A stretch of DNA of 52,131 nucleotides from Streptomyces sp. ISL-43 (GCF_018614195.1 NZ_JAGGOT010000005.1:1-52131); one strand, 5' to 3'. Counted from the first letter of the stretch, positions 7,553 through 15,981 are shown. Notes: a model not told the origin generated them from the sequence alone. Translations and numbers: made by a program.

Positions 7553-8059
7553 TCACTGCGGAACCAGATCGGACAGGCTGTCGCCGAGCAGCGCACGCAG
7601 CCGGCCGAGTGCCCGGGTGCCCTGCGAGCGGACCGCGCTGCTGCTCAGCCTGAGCATCCGGGCGGTCTCCTCGATGCTGCGGCCCTCCCAGTAGCGCAGC
7701 AGCAGTACCGCCCGGTCGCGGGGCGGCAGTTGGCCGAGCGCGTCCAGCAGGGTGATCCGCAGTGCGGCGTCGGGGCCGGACTCCGGGCTGTCGGGCATGT
7801 TCCCGATGGGGCGCTCGCCGGTGCTTCGCCGACGCCGCAGGCTGAGGAAGGTGCGGACCAGAACCGTCTGGGCGTAGGCCGCCGGGCTGTCGGCACCGGC
7901 CACCCGCTTCCAGTGCACGTACACCCGGCTGAGGGTTTCCTGGACCAGGTCCTCGGCAAGATGCGTGTCGCCGGCCGCGAGTGCGTACGCCGAGCGGTAC
8001 AGCGCCTGTGCCCTCGCGGCCACGAACTCCAGGTACTCGTCCTCCTGTGCTGATTTCAC
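7553..8059 (-). CDS. ECF RNA polymerase sigma factor (SigE family)
   Basis: 168 residues. Region 2 is at the N-terminus (FVAARAQALYRSAYALAAGD and LAEDLVQETLSRVYVHW). Region 4 is at the C-terminus (ALGQLPPRDRAVLLLRYWEG, then EETARMLRLSSSAVRSQGTR). Spacing and length are typical of the SigE/ECF41-like small factors of actinomycetes. The start is GTG 8059. It is the first gene of a two-gene operon with the membrane protein at 6684-7487, which probably modulates it. Target promoters cannot be deduced. Confidence 0.9.
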   Translation of the reverse strand: MKSAQEDEYLEFVAARAQALYRSAYALAAGDTHLAEDLVQETLSRVYVHWKRVAGADSPAAYAQTVLVRTFLSLRRRRSTGERPIGNMPDSPESGPDAALRITLLDALGQLPPRDRAVLLLRYWEGRSIEETARMLRLSSSAVRSQGTRALGRLRALLGDSLSDLVPQ

Positions 8060-8486
8060 TCGGTCCCCGCCTGTTCGCTTGCTTCGTGATCCCCGTGCAT
8101 ACCCCTCTGACTACGTGAGACGTCAGGATGTCGCGCGGGCGGAAGCTCCTTCTCCTCGACCACTGGCGATCAGGATGTCCGGGTCACCTGTGAGTGCGCC
8201 GGTCAGCGACCGAAGCGACCGGAGGTCGCGGTCTATGACGGGTTCATGGCGTACGTGAGCACCCAAGGGGTCCTCATAGATGACTTGTCGGGTCGCTACG
8301 GTCGCTGAGCCGGGTAGTGGCCGGGTTGACCCGCGGTTTTGTGGAGAAGGGGGGAGGAGCTACCGAGCGGCCCGAGCCGCCGGCCGCTCGTTCACTCCGG
8401 CGGGTCCGGCCGGTGGCGGCGGCGGTACGGGTGGCAGAGGGCGTCGGTTGGGTCGCTCCTGGCGTGCCGTCGGGTCAGGGCGTCCG
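8060..8486. other. Intergenic region with a 17-bp repeat also found at 11564
   Basis: No convincing gene. It holds TCAGCGACCGAAGCGAC at 8203-8219 and a nearly identical inverted copy at 8292-8308 (16 of 17). A third, identical direct copy lies at 11564-11580, so copies flank the primase operon. They could be operators or recombination/initiator sites. Confidence 0.5.
8203..8308. repeat. Inverted pair of 17-bp repeats downstream of the primase operon
   Basis: The arms are 8203-8219 and 8292-8308, with one mismatch. The sequence is the same as the direct copy at 11564-11580 on the other side of the three-gene primase block. Confidence 0.6.
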
Positions 8487-8891
8487 TCAGTGCTCGGGCA
8501 GGCTGATGCCCAGTTCGCGCATGGCCTCCGACGCGGGACCACCTTCGGAGCGCTGGGTCTTGTAGCCCTTGACGCACGGAGCGATCGTCCGGGGGTCGAC
8601 GGCTTCCGAAGGGGCGCCACACACGTAGAGGCCGTTCGGCTTGCCGTCGCGGTCGTGGGGGAGCAGCCAGAACACGCGGCGCAGGAAGGTCCCGGAGGCG
8701 CGGGAGGAGCGGGCATCGGGAGTCAGTACCGCGTAGCCGACCATGCGGCCGCCGCGGTGGTACGGGGGCCTGCCGGTGCGGGTGGGAAGCCGGTCCAGGG
8801 TCTGGCGGACGTAGTCGAGGGCGCTGGTGTCTTCGAGCCAGACCAGTCGGCTCTCGTGCGCGATCTGCTCGGGTTGGATCAGGGCGCTCAT
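8487..8891 (-). CDS. Small conserved plasmid protein of the primase operon
   Basis: 134 residues from ATG 8891, which overlaps the stop of the helicase gene (ATGA), so translation is probably coupled. It contains a mixed alpha/beta segment (MVGYAVLTPDARSSRASGTF, then RRVFWLLPHDRDGKPNGLYV) and no transmembrane segment or recognised motif. Being last in an operon with prim-pol and P4-type helicase genes suggests a DNA replication accessory role. I do not recognise a family. Confidence 0.7.
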   Translation of the reverse strand: MSALIQPEQIAHESRLVWLEDTSALDYVRQTLDRLPTRTGRPPYHRGGRMVGYAVLTPDARSSRASGTFLRRVFWLLPHDRDGKPNGLYVCGAPSEAVDPRTIAPCVKGYKTQRSEGGPASEAMRELGISLPEH

Positions 8892-10420
8892 GCGGTGGCT
8901 CCCGCTACAGGGTTGAGTCCGATGCCGGGGTAGAACTTCCGCTGGTTCGAAAGGATCATTCCCTTGGGGCTGGCGATGCCGACGGTCTCGCGGACCCGTG
9001 CGGCGAAGGCACGGGAGGACATGGGCGTTGCGCCTTCGAGTTGGCACCAGGCCTTGTAGCCGGTGTACAGCTGTGCCTGTTCGGCGCGCAGCTGGGGGTG
9101 GACGGTGCAGGCCTCGCTCAGGAAGCGGCCCGTGTGGTCCTCGGTCTCGGCGTAGGCGCTGGTGGCGATCCGGACCTGCCGTGGGCCGGTCAGGTCGCGG
9201 GGGCCGTTGAGGTAGCGGCCCGCGCCGGCGATCAGCCACTGCAGGATGCCCGGCCCCTCCTCGGTGACCAGGAGGTCGGCGAGGTTGTCGACCTTGCGGT
9301 GGTCGGCGACGACCTGCTCGAAGGGGATCAGCCTCATCCGGCGCCAGAACGCGTAGCCGCCCGTGCCGACCTCGGGCCGGTGGTTGCCCAGGAGCCACAG
9401 CTTGTGGGTGGGCTCGAAGCTGAAGAAGTCCTGCCGCATGCGCCGTGCCTTGAGGCGGTCGCCGCCGGTGAGGAGTTTGACGCGGGCTTCGTCGAAGCGG
9501 TCTCCGGGCTTGAGTTCGGAGCAGACGATGATGCGGCGGCCGTGCAGTTCGGCCAGGTCGGTGGGGTGGCCCTCGAAGGGGCGGGCCATCAGGAAGCCGG
9601 GCGGGGCGGCGTCCGCGTAGTCGCCCAGGAGCTTGACCATGACGTCGAGCAGGACGCTCTTGCCGTTCTTGCCCTGTCCGTAGAGGAACGGCATGACCTG
9701 GGCGCCGACGTCCCCCGTGATGGAGTAGCCCAGCAGCAGTTGGAGGAAGTCGACCATGTCGGCGCCCTCGGGGTCGTCGCCGAAGGTGTCGGTGAGGAAG
9801 CACTGCCACCGCGGGGTGGCCATGGGTCTGGCACTGACGCTGGTGGCACGCGAGTGGTAGTGCTTGTCGGGGTCGGGCTGTGCGACGGCCCCGGTGGCCA
9901 GGTCGACGATGCCGGCGGGCGTGCACAGGGCGTATGGATCGGCGTCCAGCAGCGCGGCGTTGAGGACCATGCCGGGTGCGGCCTTGGCCTGGGCCAGCAT
10001 GGCCTTCATGCCGGAGGTGGACAGGCCGCGTCGACGGTGCCGACGCAGCGCGGTGCTGCTGTACCGGCCGTGCGGGTCGCTCTCGGCGAGGGACTCCGCC
10101 ATCTCGCCGGCGGCCCAGATGACGGCGTCGTCCTCGTCGGGCTCCCACCGGTGCCCCGACCACCGGTACCAGCCGAGGCCGGGTACGTGCCTGAAATCCC
10201 TCCCGTAGAGCTGTACGAAGAGCTTGGCGTTGCCCCGGTCGCTCAGGGAGTCGGGCAGCAGGCCGCTCGCCGAGGCTGCCGGTGGCACGGGGACGGGTGC
10301 CGCACCGGGATCCGCGACGGGTTCGGCTGCGGGTTCGGCTCCGGCCGCGGTCTGCAGGATGATCTGTCGGGCGATCTCGACGGCGTCGAAGGCCGAGGAG
10401 GACGAAGCTGATTGGCTCAC
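8888..10420 (-). CDS. P4/D5-type replicative helicase (phage/plasmid primase, C-terminal half)
   Basis: 510 residues from GTG 10420 (GTGA overlap with the prim-pol stop). An N-terminal D5_N-like domain (about residues 60-205; WYRWSGHRW near 84) leads into an SF3-type AAA+ helicase. Its Walker A is GQGKNGKS at 248-255, a P-loop typical of P4 alpha and D5 proteins, followed by FLMARPFEGHPTDLAELHGR and the sensor stretch IIVCSELKPG. The final third is a winged-helix-like domain. It should unwind DNA at the plasmid origin. Because the primase domain is a separate upstream gene, the pair together equals one fused phage-type primase-helicase. Confidence 0.9.
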   Translation of the reverse strand: MSQSASSSSAFDAVEIARQIILQTAAGAEPAAEPVADPGAAPVPVPPAASASGLLPDSLSDRGNAKLFVQLYGRDFRHVPGLGWYRWSGHRWEPDEDDAVIWAAGEMAESLAESDPHGRYSSTALRRHRRRGLSTSGMKAMLAQAKAAPGMVLNAALLDADPYALCTPAGIVDLATGAVAQPDPDKHYHSRATSVSARPMATPRWQCFLTDTFGDDPEGADMVDFLQLLLGYSITGDVGAQVMPFLYGQGKNGKSVLLDVMVKLLGDYADAAPPGFLMARPFEGHPTDLAELHGRRIIVCSELKPGDRFDEARVKLLTGGDRLKARRMRQDFFSFEPTHKLWLLGNHRPEVGTGGYAFWRRMRLIPFEQVVADHRKVDNLADLLVTEEGPGILQWLIAGAGRYLNGPRDLTGPRQVRIATSAYAETEDHTGRFLSEACTVHPQLRAEQAQLYTGYKAWCQLEGATPMSSRAFAARVRETVGIASPKGMILSNQRKFYPGIGLNPVAGATA

Positions 10421-11550
10421 CGCAGGGCTCCCGCGTAGAGGGGCCGGCGAGTGCCTGCGCTCATGCCGTTGCGGACGATGCGGAGGCTGTGGTGCTCCCG
10501 TCCCGGGCGGGCGTGCTCGGCGGCCGCCATGAGTGCGGCCTCCGCTTCCGCCGGGCTCATCCTGCCGGCGCCGACGAGTCCGCCGACGGTGAAGGCGGCC
10601 CGGTTGAGCTTCTCCGTGAATCCGGTGCCCTGCGGCGCTTGCGCGCAGTCGGTGACGGAGGCCAGCACCGCGGCGAGTGCCGTGGCGGCGCCGCCACGGT
10701 ATCCGCCCGCCGCGGCGACGGCCGCGCGGCCCCGCGCGGGTACCGCGGGGGCCGTTCGGGGCGAAGGCGGGGCGGGGCGGTGGCCGGTGCGCTCCAGTTC
10801 GGCGGCGAGCCAGCCGGGCAGTGGGGCGGGCGAGGAGGCGGGGTCGTACGGGGTGTAGGTGCCCGCGGCCGTCCTCGTACCGGGGGCGATGATGTAGCCG
10901 CCGTGCGCCCGTACGTCGACCTGCCATGCCAGGGCCCGGCCGGAACCGGAGCCGGTGGAGCAGCGCCAGGGGCGGGCGGAGGGTGCCGGGTCGGCCCGGT
11001 ACCACAGGTGCGTGCCCCCGGAGGGGGTGCGCACCCGCAGGGTCGTCGCGTCGTGGACGGGATCGTCCTGACCGCGCAGCGCGGCCAGGAGGGCGAGGCT
11101 GTGGAAGCCGCTCCGCAGGCCGTCGAGCCGTACGGTGTCGGGGATGTGGATCCCTGGCAGCAGCCGGCCGTGTCCGGGCAGCGGCGCCGGATGGGCGTCG
11201 ACATCGATGACGACGAGGCCGGCCGGGCCGCAGGCGACGCCGACGCCGAAGTGCGGTTGGCGGCGCCACCACGCCGTGATGAGGTCCGGGTCGCTGGTGG
11301 CGGCGTGGAAGCCGTGGCACCAGCGACCTTCGCGGAGGCACGCGCAGTGGTCGGGGCCGTGGGGACGGGACCGGCAGCGTTGGCAGTTGGCCGCGGGGGT
11401 CTTGCGTCCGGGAGCGAGCGGGTGGACGGGCCAGCCTTGGCGGGCACACCACAGGGCCGTATCCAGCGAACCCCGGCCGGGCCCGAACTGATCGGTCGCC
11501 GGCCGGCGGGTGGAGCGGCGGCTGGGTAATGACCCCAGGTCGGGGTGCAT
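10417..11550 (-). CDS. Bifunctional DNA primase/polymerase (prim-pol) protein
   Basis: 377 residues from ATG 11550, chosen for the AAAGGA ribosome site; the frame opens further upstream without a good start. Domain features are ALWCARQGWPVHPLAPGRK near residue 32, a Cys/His cluster around residues 56-71 (zinc site typical of prim-pol), GVGVACGPAGLVVIDVDAH with metal-binding Asp116 and Asp118, and GGTHLWYR further on. It would synthesise RNA/DNA primers at the plasmid origin. It is first in a three-gene operon with the SF3 helicase and a small protein, each joined by a 4-nt overlap. Confidence 0.9.
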   Translation of the reverse strand: MHPDLGSLPSRRSTRRPATDQFGPGRGSLDTALWCARQGWPVHPLAPGRKTPAANCQRCRSRPHGPDHCACLREGRWCHGFHAATSDPDLITAWWRRQPHFGVGVACGPAGLVVIDVDAHPAPLPGHGRLLPGIHIPDTVRLDGLRSGFHSLALLAALRGQDDPVHDATTLRVRTPSGGTHLWYRADPAPSARPWRCSTGSGSGRALAWQVDVRAHGGYIIAPGTRTAAGTYTPYDPASSPAPLPGWLAAELERTGHRPAPPSPRTAPAVPARGRAAVAAAGGYRGGAATALAAVLASVTDCAQAPQGTGFTEKLNRAAFTVGGLVGAGRMSPAEAEAALMAAAEHARPGREHHSLRIVRNGMSAGTRRPLYAGALR

Positions 11551-11563
11551 AAGTTGGTTCCTT

Positions 11564-11580
11564 TCAGCGACCGAAGCGAC
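11564..11580. repeat. Direct copy of the 17-bp repeat upstream of the primase operon
   Basis: TCAGCGACCGAAGCGAC is identical to 8203-8219. It lies 14 bp upstream of the prim-pol start codon, partly in the promoter/leader, which makes an operator function possible. The remainder of 11581-11785 holds no recognisable gene. Confidence 0.55.
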
Positions 11581-11785
11581 GCAAGGGCCGGGTACGGCAA
11601 GCCCGTCGCGCCGGCCGCTCAGGGCGGGCGCTCGGGGCGGGGCCGCGTTCCGGCTCGCGGCACTCCGGCCGTGCGGGGGGCATCGCTTTCGGCGATCCGC
11701 GTGACGAGGCAGCCGCTGCCGGCCCGGGCGCGTCGAGGGAACCTGACGAGTCGCGGCAGACAGCTGCCCGAGGCAACGATGTGCC

Positions 11786-12727
11786 TTAGAGAGGGGTGAT
11801 GTCGCCGTTCGCGGTGAAGACGGGCACGCCGTTCTGATGGGCGGTGAGGTGGGTGCGGGATTGGGCGCCGGCGGAGATGACGGGCACGGCTTCGGCATCG
11901 ATCCAGCAGGGAGAGGAGAACTCCACGTAGCGGTGGAAGTCGATGTCCAGCGCGGTGAGGACGCCGGGCGTGGAACCCTGGTCCAGGGCGGCGGCGGTCT
12001 GTCGTACGGCTTCGAGCAGAACCATGCCGGGCGCGTGGTCGACGGGGTGGTCGAAGAGGACCGGATGGTCGGTGTCGAGTCGGAGCTGCCAGCGGCCGGG
12101 TGTGTCGGTGGGGGAGAGGACGACGTCCTGGCTCCGGGTGCGTCCCACCGCGGCGCAGGAGGCGGGGGGCGGGGGCTCGGGGGCGGCGGCGAAGACGTCG
12201 GCCAGTCTCGCGAGGCCCGCGCGCATGCGCCGGTACACCTGGGGGGAGTGGCAGCCGAAGCGGGTCCTGGCCATGGCGATCGTCGTGCCGTCCCGCAGCA
12301 CGTCGATGCGCATGCTCATGGCGGCCGGGATGCCCCGCTGGAGGCGGATGTCGCGACATCGGACGCGTAATTCGAGTTCGGCGGGAGTGCGCTCGACGCG
12401 CATCGCCCGGGGGTTGAGGGTGAACTGGAACTGGGACCAGCTGAGCTGGTGGCCGAAGGGCATCCCGTAGGCGGCGTGCATCAGCAGGGGGAAGGTCTGA
12501 CGGATCGTTTCCGCTACGAACATGGGGTCGTACACCCCGTGCTCGACGGTGTAGAAGCCGTGGCTGCGCGGCCACTGTGCCGTCACGCTGAAGGCGTCCT
12601 TGCCCGTATTGCGCCATCCCGTCAGGAACACGTCCGCGAGCGCCGCCCGGTGTACGAACTCTCTTGCCACGGTGCTCGTCAAGATCGGTTGCTGCGATGC
12701 TGCCGGACGTTCCGCTGAAACAAGCAC
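11786..12727 (-). CDS. AfsA-family gamma-butyrolactone biosynthesis protein
   Basis: 313 residues. AfsA-type enzymes couple a beta-ketoacyl chain to dihydroxyacetone phosphate to start A-factor-type butyrolactone synthesis. Two AfsA (hotdog-like) domains are visible. The first runs from VAREFVHRAALADVFLTGWR through MPFGHQLSWSQFQFTLNP, the second around DHPVLFDHPVDHAPGMVLLE. GTG 12727 is preferred because AAGGGGGG precedes it; ATG 12754 would add nine residues. Codon 120 is TTA (12368-12370), so translation should depend on the bldA tRNA. It is divergent from the receptor gene at 12854. Confidence 0.9.
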   Translation of the reverse strand: MLVSAERPAASQQPILTSTVAREFVHRAALADVFLTGWRNTGKDAFSVTAQWPRSHGFYTVEHGVYDPMFVAETIRQTFPLLMHAAYGMPFGHQLSWSQFQFTLNPRAMRVERTPAELELRVRCRDIRLQRGIPAAMSMRIDVLRDGTTIAMARTRFGCHSPQVYRRMRAGLARLADVFAAAPEPPPPASCAAVGRTRSQDVVLSPTDTPGRWQLRLDTDHPVLFDHPVDHAPGMVLLEAVRQTAAALDQGSTPGVLTALDIDFHRYVEFSSPCWIDAEAVPVISAGAQSRTHLTAHQNGVPVFTANGDITPL

Positions 12728-12801
12728 TCCGTGGCCCCCCTTGGCAACGTACATCGGCCCGGCGCGGGGGAATGACCCCTGGTCGAGACCTCTGACGCTC
12801 T

Positions 12802-12829
12802 GTAACATAAGGGGTGTTCGTTTTGTTTG
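12802..12829. promoter_or_regulatory. Candidate autoregulatory element between butyrolactone synthase and receptor genes
   Basis: The stretch contains AACATAAGGGGTGTTCGTTT followed by TTGTTT, a loosely palindromic AT-rich site just upstream of the receptor gene, where ArpA/ScbR-type receptors usually bind. The 14-bp part AAGGGGTGTTCGTT recurs at 14370-14383 upstream of the IS701-like gene. Confidence 0.55.
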
Positions 12830-12853
12830 TCGAGGGCATATTGGGGATCTTTG

Positions 12854-13489
12854 GTGAAGCAGGAACGCGCGTTGAGGACCCGCGAGACGATCCTCCGCGC
12901 AGCCGCAGAAGTCTTCGACGAGTTCGGATACACGGGCACCACCATCAGCAAGATCATGAGTCGGTCGGGGGTGACTCAGGGTGGTATGTACTTCCACTTC
13001 AAGTCCAAGGAAGCGCTTGCCCATGCGGTCATGGCGAGTCAGCAGGACTTCGTGGAACTCCCGTCCGGTCCGGACGGCCTGCAGCGCCTTATCGACATCA
13101 CTTTCCACATTGCCCACGAGCTGACGAACAACGTGCTTTTCCGGGCGAGTGTCCGGCTGGCGGTGGAGCAGGGCGAACTCGGCATCGAGGACGACACCGC
13201 CTACCAGGAGTGGGTCGAGCAGTTCCATCTGCAGCTCGTGGCCGCCCGGCACAACGGAGAGCTGCGGGCCGACGTCGACGTCCGGGAGTTCGCCACCGTC
13301 CTCGTCGGCGCCTACACCGGCACGCAGATCTTCTCCAACGCCGCCACGCACCGTCGTGACCTGCCCGAACGCATCGTCGCCCTCTGGCGGTACTTCCTGC
13401 CGGCGCTCACCAGCGCGAAGAACCGCGCGGGTCTTCGCATCGGGCCGGGCGTCGCGGCCGGGGCCGCGGGCCCCGCCGCTACCCCGTGA
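12854..13489 (+). CDS. ArpA/ScbR-type gamma-butyrolactone receptor (TetR family)
   Basis: 211 residues from GTG 12854 (GGGGA ribosome site 7 bases upstream); a TTG at 12827 would add nine residues. The N-terminus VKQERALRTRETILRAAAEV and the HTH TTISKIMSRSGVTQGGMYFH are the hallmark of the butyrolactone receptor subgroup, as is FKSKEALAHAVM. The protein should repress target genes until the butyrolactone made through the adjacent AfsA homologue binds. The divergent arrangement with afsA is the classical one. Its 3' end overlaps that of the next, convergent gene by 11 bp. Confidence 0.88.
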   Translation: MKQERALRTRETILRAAAEVFDEFGYTGTTISKIMSRSGVTQGGMYFHFKSKEALAHAVMASQQDFVELPSGPDGLQRLIDITFHIAHELTNNVLFRASVRLAVEQGELGIEDDTAYQEWVEQFHLQLVAARHNGELRADVDVREFATVLVGAYTGTQIFSNAATHRRDLPERIVALWRYFLPALTSAKNRAGLRIGPGVAAGAAGPAATP

Positions 13490-14201
13490 GGGGGTTGCGC
13501 CGCAGCGGATCGCCTGTCCGCAGTGCAGGCTGAATTCGGCTGGTATGCCACAGGATTTCCAGGTCTTCGCCCCTCTCGTACATGTTCTTCCACAGCAACT
13601 CGGCATTCGATCCCGGATCGGCGCCGTCGGCTCCGACCGAAAGTCCGCCGCAGACCGCTCGCCACAGCCGGGCCAGGTTTTGCGCACCCGAGCGGTTCGT
13701 GCCATTGCGCGAAGCCGCGCCCCGTACGAGGTACTCCGCGAGCGATCGGACGGTCTCCCTGCTCACCCCGGCGGAGATGTGGCCTTGGTCGAACGCGACG
13801 TCGATCAATTCTCCAATAAGGGGAACCCATACCTCCGAAAGCAGGTCCGGGTGCTTTCGGTCGCGGGCCAGGGTGAGCGCGGCCCGCACCGTGCAATCCG
13901 TGTCCAGTAGTTCCGCGCACGCGACGGACAGCCGGGCGACCCCCGCGAGAGGGGGCAGGGAGCCGACTCGCTCCCCGGCCGCCATGAGCGCGGCGGCCAG
14001 ACGCGTCCGCCCTGCCTCTTCCACGGCGTCGGCGAGTTCGCTCTTGGTGTGGAAGTGGAACGTGAGGGCGCCCATGGAGTGGTCCACGGTCAGGCAGACC
14101 TGGGCCAGGGACGTGTTGTGATAGCCGTTCTCGGCGAACAGCTCGGCGGCGGCCCGCACGAACTGGAAGCGCGTCCGTACGGCCCGTTCCTGCATGGTCA
14201 T
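13479..14201 (-). CDS. Second butyrolactone receptor-like TetR regulator (possible pseudo-receptor)
   Basis: 240 residues from ATG 14201 (GGAG ribosome site). The N-terminus MTMQERAVRTRFQFVRAAAE and the HTH HNTSLAQVCLTVDHSMGALT, followed by FHFHTKSELADAVEEAG, match the receptor subgroup. The recognition helix differs from that of the neighbour, and the C-terminal ligand domain is diverged and longer. Streptomyces often encode such pseudo-receptors (ScbR2/BarB type), which respond to antibiotics or intermediates. It ends tail to tail with the receptor gene. The operator-like inverted repeat at 14282-14311 is about 80 bp upstream. Confidence 0.8.
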   Translation of the reverse strand: MTMQERAVRTRFQFVRAAAELFAENGYHNTSLAQVCLTVDHSMGALTFHFHTKSELADAVEEAGRTRLAAALMAAGERVGSLPPLAGVARLSVACAELLDTDCTVRAALTLARDRKHPDLLSEVWVPLIGELIDVAFDQGHISAGVSRETVRSLAEYLVRGAASRNGTNRSGAQNLARLWRAVCGGLSVGADGADPGSNAELLWKNMYERGEDLEILWHTSRIQPALRTGDPLRRNPLTG

Positions 14202-14281
14202 CTCGACTCCGATCTCACTCCGTTCACAGTGTGTGAAGGGAGGCGGCGGTTCCGCAACGGAGAGTTGGCAAACATGGTGTC

Positions 14282-14311
14282 CGATATCCGGTACACAGGC
14301 ACCGAATATCG
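14282..14311. promoter_or_regulatory. Inverted repeat, candidate operator
   Basis: CGATATCCGGT (14282-14292) and ACCGAATATCG (14301-14311) form 11-bp arms with one mismatch around 8 bp. It lies in the divergent gap between the second TetR gene and the IS701-like gene, so it may be the site of either TetR receptor. Confidence 0.55.
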
Positions 14312-14367
14312 TGCACACGCCTCCGACATGGCGAAATCGAGCGAGGATCGGGCAAGACCCCTCCAAT

Positions 14368-14392
14368 AAAAAGGGGTGTTCGTTATTCTTTC
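14368..14392. promoter_or_regulatory. Second copy of the candidate butyrolactone receptor motif
   Basis: AAAAAGGGGTGTTCGTTATT contains the same 14 bp (AAGGGGTGTTCGTT, 14370-14383) as the receptor-gene promoter region (12808-12821). It is 58 bp upstream of the IS701-like gene, suggesting a shared regulator. Confidence 0.55.
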
Positions 14393-14440
14393 TCTCGTCT
14401 TCGCCAGCTGCCTGCTGGCCGGAGGGGGAGGAGACGCCTC

Positions 14441-15574
14441 ATGACGACGTACGCGTACGCCCCGGCATCCACCACATCGGTCGGGCTGGTCGAGTCGGTC
14501 GAGTCGGTCGACGCGTTCGCGGAGGAGCTGTTCGCCGCTCTTCCCCGTGCCGACCAGCGCCGTTGGGCCCGTATCTACCTGCGCGGACTGCTGGTCACAC
14601 CCGGCAAGAAGTCCCTGCGCCGCATAGCCTCGGCCGTCGCGGCCTCACCGACCGCGTCGCAGTGCATGCACCAGTTCATCAACGTGAGCCCGTGGGAATG
14701 GGAACCGGTGCGGGAGCAGCTCGCCCGCTGGATCACCGCCCGCCTGGCGCCGGAGGCGTACGTCCTCGACGTCGCGTACATCCCCAAGCGGGGCGACCAC
14801 ACCTGCGGCGTCCACACCCGCTTCGTCCCGCAGTTGGGCCGGGCCGCGAGCTGCCAGGTCGGGCTCGGCGTCTTCCTCGCATCGGGGCAGGAGGCCCTGC
14901 CCACGGACTGGCGACTGCACCTGCCCGAGCGGTGGCTGACCGAGGCGGAGCGGCAGCGCGCGCGGATCCAGGGGGAGGACTGGGACCGGACACTGGAGCA
15001 GCAGGCGACGGACCTCGTCACGGCCTGGGACGACCGGGCGGGCGCCTATCCGCTGCCGGTCGTCGCCGACCTCGCGTCGACCCACGCCGACAACCTGCAC
15101 CTGGTGCGCGCGCTGTCCCGGCGCGGCCGGCACTTCGCGGTGCGGGTGGCGCCCCACGCCCGGGTCGTGACCGCGAGCGGAGCGGAGCGCGAGGTGCGCT
15201 TCCTGACGGACCACGCGGACGGCTCGGCGACCTTCACCACCCGCACCGCGCACGCCACCTCCACCGCCCCCGTGTGGGTGCCCGGCGCCGCCCCGGTCCG
15301 CTGCCGGTTACTGGCGACGGGGCGCGGCGGCGAGCGGACCCGCCGCTGGTGGTTGACCAGCCTGGTCGACGAGCGCATGGACAATCTGCTGGCCCTGACC
15401 GGCTTGGTGGACCGTTCCGGCCGGTCCGTCGCCGAGATGCACGCGGGGCTGGGGCTGGCCGACTTCGAGGGGCGCTCCTTCCCGGGCTGGCACCACCACA
15501 TGACCATCATCTCCGCCGCCTACGCCTGGCGGCGGCTCCAGGCCGGCCCGCCGGTCGACACGCCCCGGCTGTGA
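14441..15574 (+). CDS. IS701-like DDE protein, possibly domesticated
   Basis: 377 residues from ATG 14441 (GGAGGGGGAGG upstream). It matches the IS701 transposase layout: VLDVAYIPKRGDHTCGVHTR, SCQVGLGVFLAS, VVADLASTHADN and AEMHAGLGLADFEGR then PGWHHH near the end. The likely catalytic Asp110, Asp210 and Glu332 are kept, but surrounding family motifs (DDTGFPKKG, IEExFxELK) are altered. No terminal inverted repeats or target duplication were found around it. Leu290 is encoded by TTA (15308-15310), and a receptor-type motif lies upstream. I infer a gene under developmental control, perhaps no longer a mobile element; a decayed IS is the alternative. Confidence 0.75.
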   Translation: MTTYAYAPASTTSVGLVESVESVDAFAEELFAALPRADQRRWARIYLRGLLVTPGKKSLRRIASAVAASPTASQCMHQFINVSPWEWEPVREQLARWITARLAPEAYVLDVAYIPKRGDHTCGVHTRFVPQLGRAASCQVGLGVFLASGQEALPTDWRLHLPERWLTEAERQRARIQGEDWDRTLEQQATDLVTAWDDRAGAYPLPVVADLASTHADNLHLVRALSRRGRHFAVRVAPHARVVTASGAEREVRFLTDHADGSATFTTRTAHATSTAPVWVPGAAPVRCRLLATGRGGERTRRWWLTSLVDERMDNLLALTGLVDRSGRSVAEMHAGLGLADFEGRSFPGWHHHMTIISAAYAWRRLQAGPPVDTPRL

Positions 15575-15633
15575 CCCGGACCAGCCCGTTTCCTCGCCAC
15601 CGCCCGCACGCAGCACGCCTCAAGGAGAGCCAC

Positions 15634-15981
15634 ATGCCCCGTCCGCCCGCCCTCCCGCCCGAGGAAAAGGTAGCCATCGTCCTGGCCGTGCTGGCCGGGG
15701 AGACGACCGCGGCCGACGCCGCCCGGGCCGCCGGAGTGACGGACCAGGCCATATACAACTGGAAGAGACGCTTCGTCACCGCGGGCCGCACCGGCCTGGA
15801 GACCGGGCTCGACCAGGCCACCCAGCGCGAGCAGCAGTTGATCGGCCAGGTCGCCGAGCTCAAGCAGGCACTGGGCGACTCCTACCTCCAGCTCCAGACC
15901 ATCCGCGCCTCGCTGCGCACCCGTTCCTCGCTGGTCGGCACCCCCCGCCAGCCGGCCCTGGCCCGACCCCGAGGCGCCTGA
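15634..15981 (+). CDS. Orphan IS3 OrfA-like helix-turn-helix protein
   Basis: 115 residues from ATG 15634 (AAGGAGAG ribosome site). HTH_28/IS3 OrfA type: EEKVAIVLAVLAGETTAADA, then ARAAGVTDQAIYNWKRRF (about residues 28-48), then a leucine-zipper-like helix EQQLIGQVAELKQALGDSYL. There is no OrfB integrase gene after it, so it is not a complete IS3 element. It follows the IS701-like gene by 59 bp, probably in one transcript. A paralogue sits inside the RiPP cluster at 30776-31093, suggesting both are DNA-binding regulators rather than transposon parts (inference). Confidence 0.75.
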   Translation: MPRPPALPPEEKVAIVLAVLAGETTAADAARAAGVTDQAIYNWKRRFVTAGRTGLETGLDQATQREQQLIGQVAELKQALGDSYLQLQTIRASLRTRSSLVGTPRQPALARPRGA

